DNA of 64,000 nt from NCBI GenBank assembly GCA_021613535.1, contig CP075493.1, positions 2,480,001-2,544,000 on the forward strand, written 5' to 3'. Of this stretch, positions 63,072 to 64,000 are shown piece after piece. Each line of letters opens with the position of its first letter. Within the stretch, counting starts at the first letter, position 1. The translations under genes were made by a program, and so were the position numbers. The stretch is from Adineta vaga. Its lineage: Eukaryota; Rotifera. The notes below the pieces were generated by a model, which saw nothing but the letters and a program-made list of their open reading frames with translations, did not search any database and was not told the origin of the DNA.

Positions 63072-63395
63072 ATGTCGAATAAAGTTGCTTTTACTATGAA
63101 ACTTAAAGCAAATGTTATTGATGAATACAAACGACGACATGATGAAATTTGGCCTGAACTTGTTGCATTACTTCAAGAACATGGAATATCAGATTATTCA
63201 ATCTTTCTTGATGAACCCTCATTAACTTTATTTGCTGTTCAAAAAGTTTCATCAACGACGAAATCTTCCAACGATAAATTACGTGAAAATGAAATCATGA
63301 AACGTTGGTGGAAACATATGGCTGATTTAATGGAAACTAATCCTGATCAATCGCCAGTTACACATGAACTTAAACTTGTCTTTCATATGGATTGA
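63072..63395 (+). CDS. rhaM: L-rhamnose mutarotase, bacterial type, intronless
   Basis: 107-residue enzyme of the RhaM (YiiL) family, which interconverts alpha and beta anomers of L-rhamnose. Length and motif order match the ~104-residue bacterial enzyme: FTMKLKANVIDEYKRRHDEI with catalytic His 23 and neighbouring Tyr 19, WPELVALLQEHGISDYSIFL, the paired Trp in MKRWWKHMADLM (residues 79-80), and NPDQSPVTHEL near the end. Single exon with a eukaryotic-looking start. No other rhamnose-pathway gene is visible nearby, so it may work with sugar salvage genes elsewhere. RhaM is mainly bacterial, also found in some fungi and plants; the animal fucose mutarotase (FUOM) is a different family. Horizontal origin is likely but untested. 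Confidence 0.9.
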   Translation: MSNKVAFTMKLKANVIDEYKRRHDEIWPELVALLQEHGISDYSIFLDEPSLTLFAVQKVSSTTKSSNDKLRENEIMKRWWKHMADLMETNPDQSPVTHELKLVFHMD

Positions 63396-63732
63396 AACTG
63401 TTTTTCTTTCTTTTTTCTTTGAAATATATTATATGCAATGGATGTCGCTAGATCAATAGTATATCGAAAAGATAATTATTGGTCAATAATTTACACCAAT
63501 GATTAGATAACACTTCCTTTGTCTTTCTATATCAACTTCATAATTGGGGATTGTCATTGTCTATGATGCATATTGCGTTGTCTAAATCTAAAGTTTAGAT
63601 CAAATGTTTTAGACTATTTGTTTCTCAGTCGGACGAATTAAAGAACAATTTTGTATAATAGTTTCGCTTTCTTGCAGATTGTCGTCAGTAATATTTGCAA
63701 TAAATTAAAAATATATACGAAAAAAAACGGCA
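63396..63732. other. Spacer between RhaM and HP1
   Basis: 337 bp of AT-rich DNA. No gene or repeat seen; it should contain the HP1 promoter. Confidence 0.6.
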
Positions 63733-64000
63733 ATGGGTCGACGACTTAGTGATGATAAAGATGACAAATCTAACGACAAACAAGCCACGAAAGGTTCCGA
63801 TTCCAGTTCAGATTCGAATCTTGATGAAGAAGAATTTGTCGTTGAAAAAATTCTTAAAATGCGTACAACAAAAAAAGGCAAAGTTCAATGTAAGTCTTTA
63901 TTGTTGATTGTTCTCTATTTTAATGAAATATTTTCTTTTGTTTATAGATTTACTAAAATGGAAAGGCTTTCCCGATAGTGAAAATACTTGGGTATGTATA
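63733..64000 (+). CDS. HP1-type chromodomain protein, N-terminal part (runs off right edge)
   Basis: Exons 63,733-63,889 and 63,948-63,991 encode an acidic Ser-rich N-terminal extension (SSSDSNLDEEE) and the start of a chromodomain: EEFVVEKILKMRTTKKGKVQ, joined across a 58-nt intron to YLLKWKGFPDSENTW. The aromatic cage residues for methyl-lysine are present so far (Tyr/Phe at EFVVEK, Trp in LLKWKG, and the position in SENTW). A chromodomain with an acidic N-terminal patch is typical of HP1/CBX proteins, which bind H3K9-methylated chromatin. Polycomb CBX proteins are not excluded because the C-terminal part (chromoshadow or other) lies outside the window. A good donor (GTATGT) ends the second exon. 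Confidence 0.85.

Noticed and set aside
63072-63395. Fucose mutarotase (FUOM) as the identity
   Set aside because: FUOM belongs to the RbsD/FucU family; the RRHDEIWPEL and RWWKHM motifs here are those of RhaM.
1-64000. tRNA or rRNA genes
   Set aside because: I looked for T-loop-like words and rRNA core sequence and found none I could fold by eye; a covariance-model scan would be decisive.

Overview
The window looks like nuclear DNA of a small, compact-genome metazoan, most likely a bdelloid rotifer. It is AT-rich, its genes are close together, and most are cut by many canonical GT-AG introns of about 50-60 nt (five consecutive introns of the first gene are 52-58 nt). Clearly animal genes (USP24, Sec24, Aquarius, TRPM, HELQ, BAF, HP1) sit beside intronless genes whose closest remembered relatives are bacterial or fungal, which is the known bdelloid pattern of horizontal acquisition. 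The species assignment is inference.

Layout. 1-1.2 kb: 5' end of a USP24-type deubiquitinase (minus). 1.2-4.6 kb: intergenic with simple repeats. 4.6-8.6 kb: spliced Ig-superfamily single-pass receptor. 9.5-14.3 kb: COPII coat protein Sec24; 14.6-20.4 kb: Aquarius, the intron-binding spliceosomal helicase, same strand and only 271 bp downstream. 20.5-22 kb: intronless gingipain-like (clan CD) cysteine peptidase on the minus strand. 22.9-23.6 kb: intronless fungal-type ERG2 sterol isomerase. 23.6-26.7 kb: decayed or unrecognised spliced fragments. 26.7-27.4 kb: ankyrin protein. 27.9-32.6 kb: DUF4781-type gene (minus) with a large acidic tandem repeat and two apparent frameshifts. 32.8-33.7 kb: three palindromic MITE-like elements, one a well-bounded hAT-type MITE. 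33.9-35.4 kb: small unknown gene and a dual-specificity phosphatase. 36.5-42.1 kb: TRPM channel (minus). 42.4-47.4 kb: two tandem BAF genes followed by the repair helicase HELQ. 47.7-50.2 kb: coiled-coil microtubule-associated-like protein (minus). 51-51.6 kb: small membrane protein. 54.8-58.2 kb: Kelch plus cytochrome-b561 fusion protein. 60.7-61.2 kb: small secreted EGF protein. 61.9-62.7 kb: U-box plus TLDc fusion. 63.1-63.4 kb: bacterial-type L-rhamnose mutarotase. 63.7 kb to the edge: HP1 chromodomain gene (partial).

Connections. The genes do not form one pathway. BAF-BAF-HELQ is a compact same-strand cluster of chromatin and DNA-repair functions, and Sec24-Aquarius is another close same-strand pair; both could be co-transcribed, since bdelloids are known to use spliced-leader trans-splicing. 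All five intronless genes longer than 100 codons (peptidase, ERG2, ankyrin, U-box/TLDc, RhaM) are accessory-type, in contrast with the intron-rich core genes. The most unusual items are the gingipain-like peptidase, the fungal-like ERG2, the rhamnose mutarotase, the two domain fusions, the acidic-repeat DUF4781 gene, and a family of small hairpins carrying TGTGGG-type (telomere-like) motifs.
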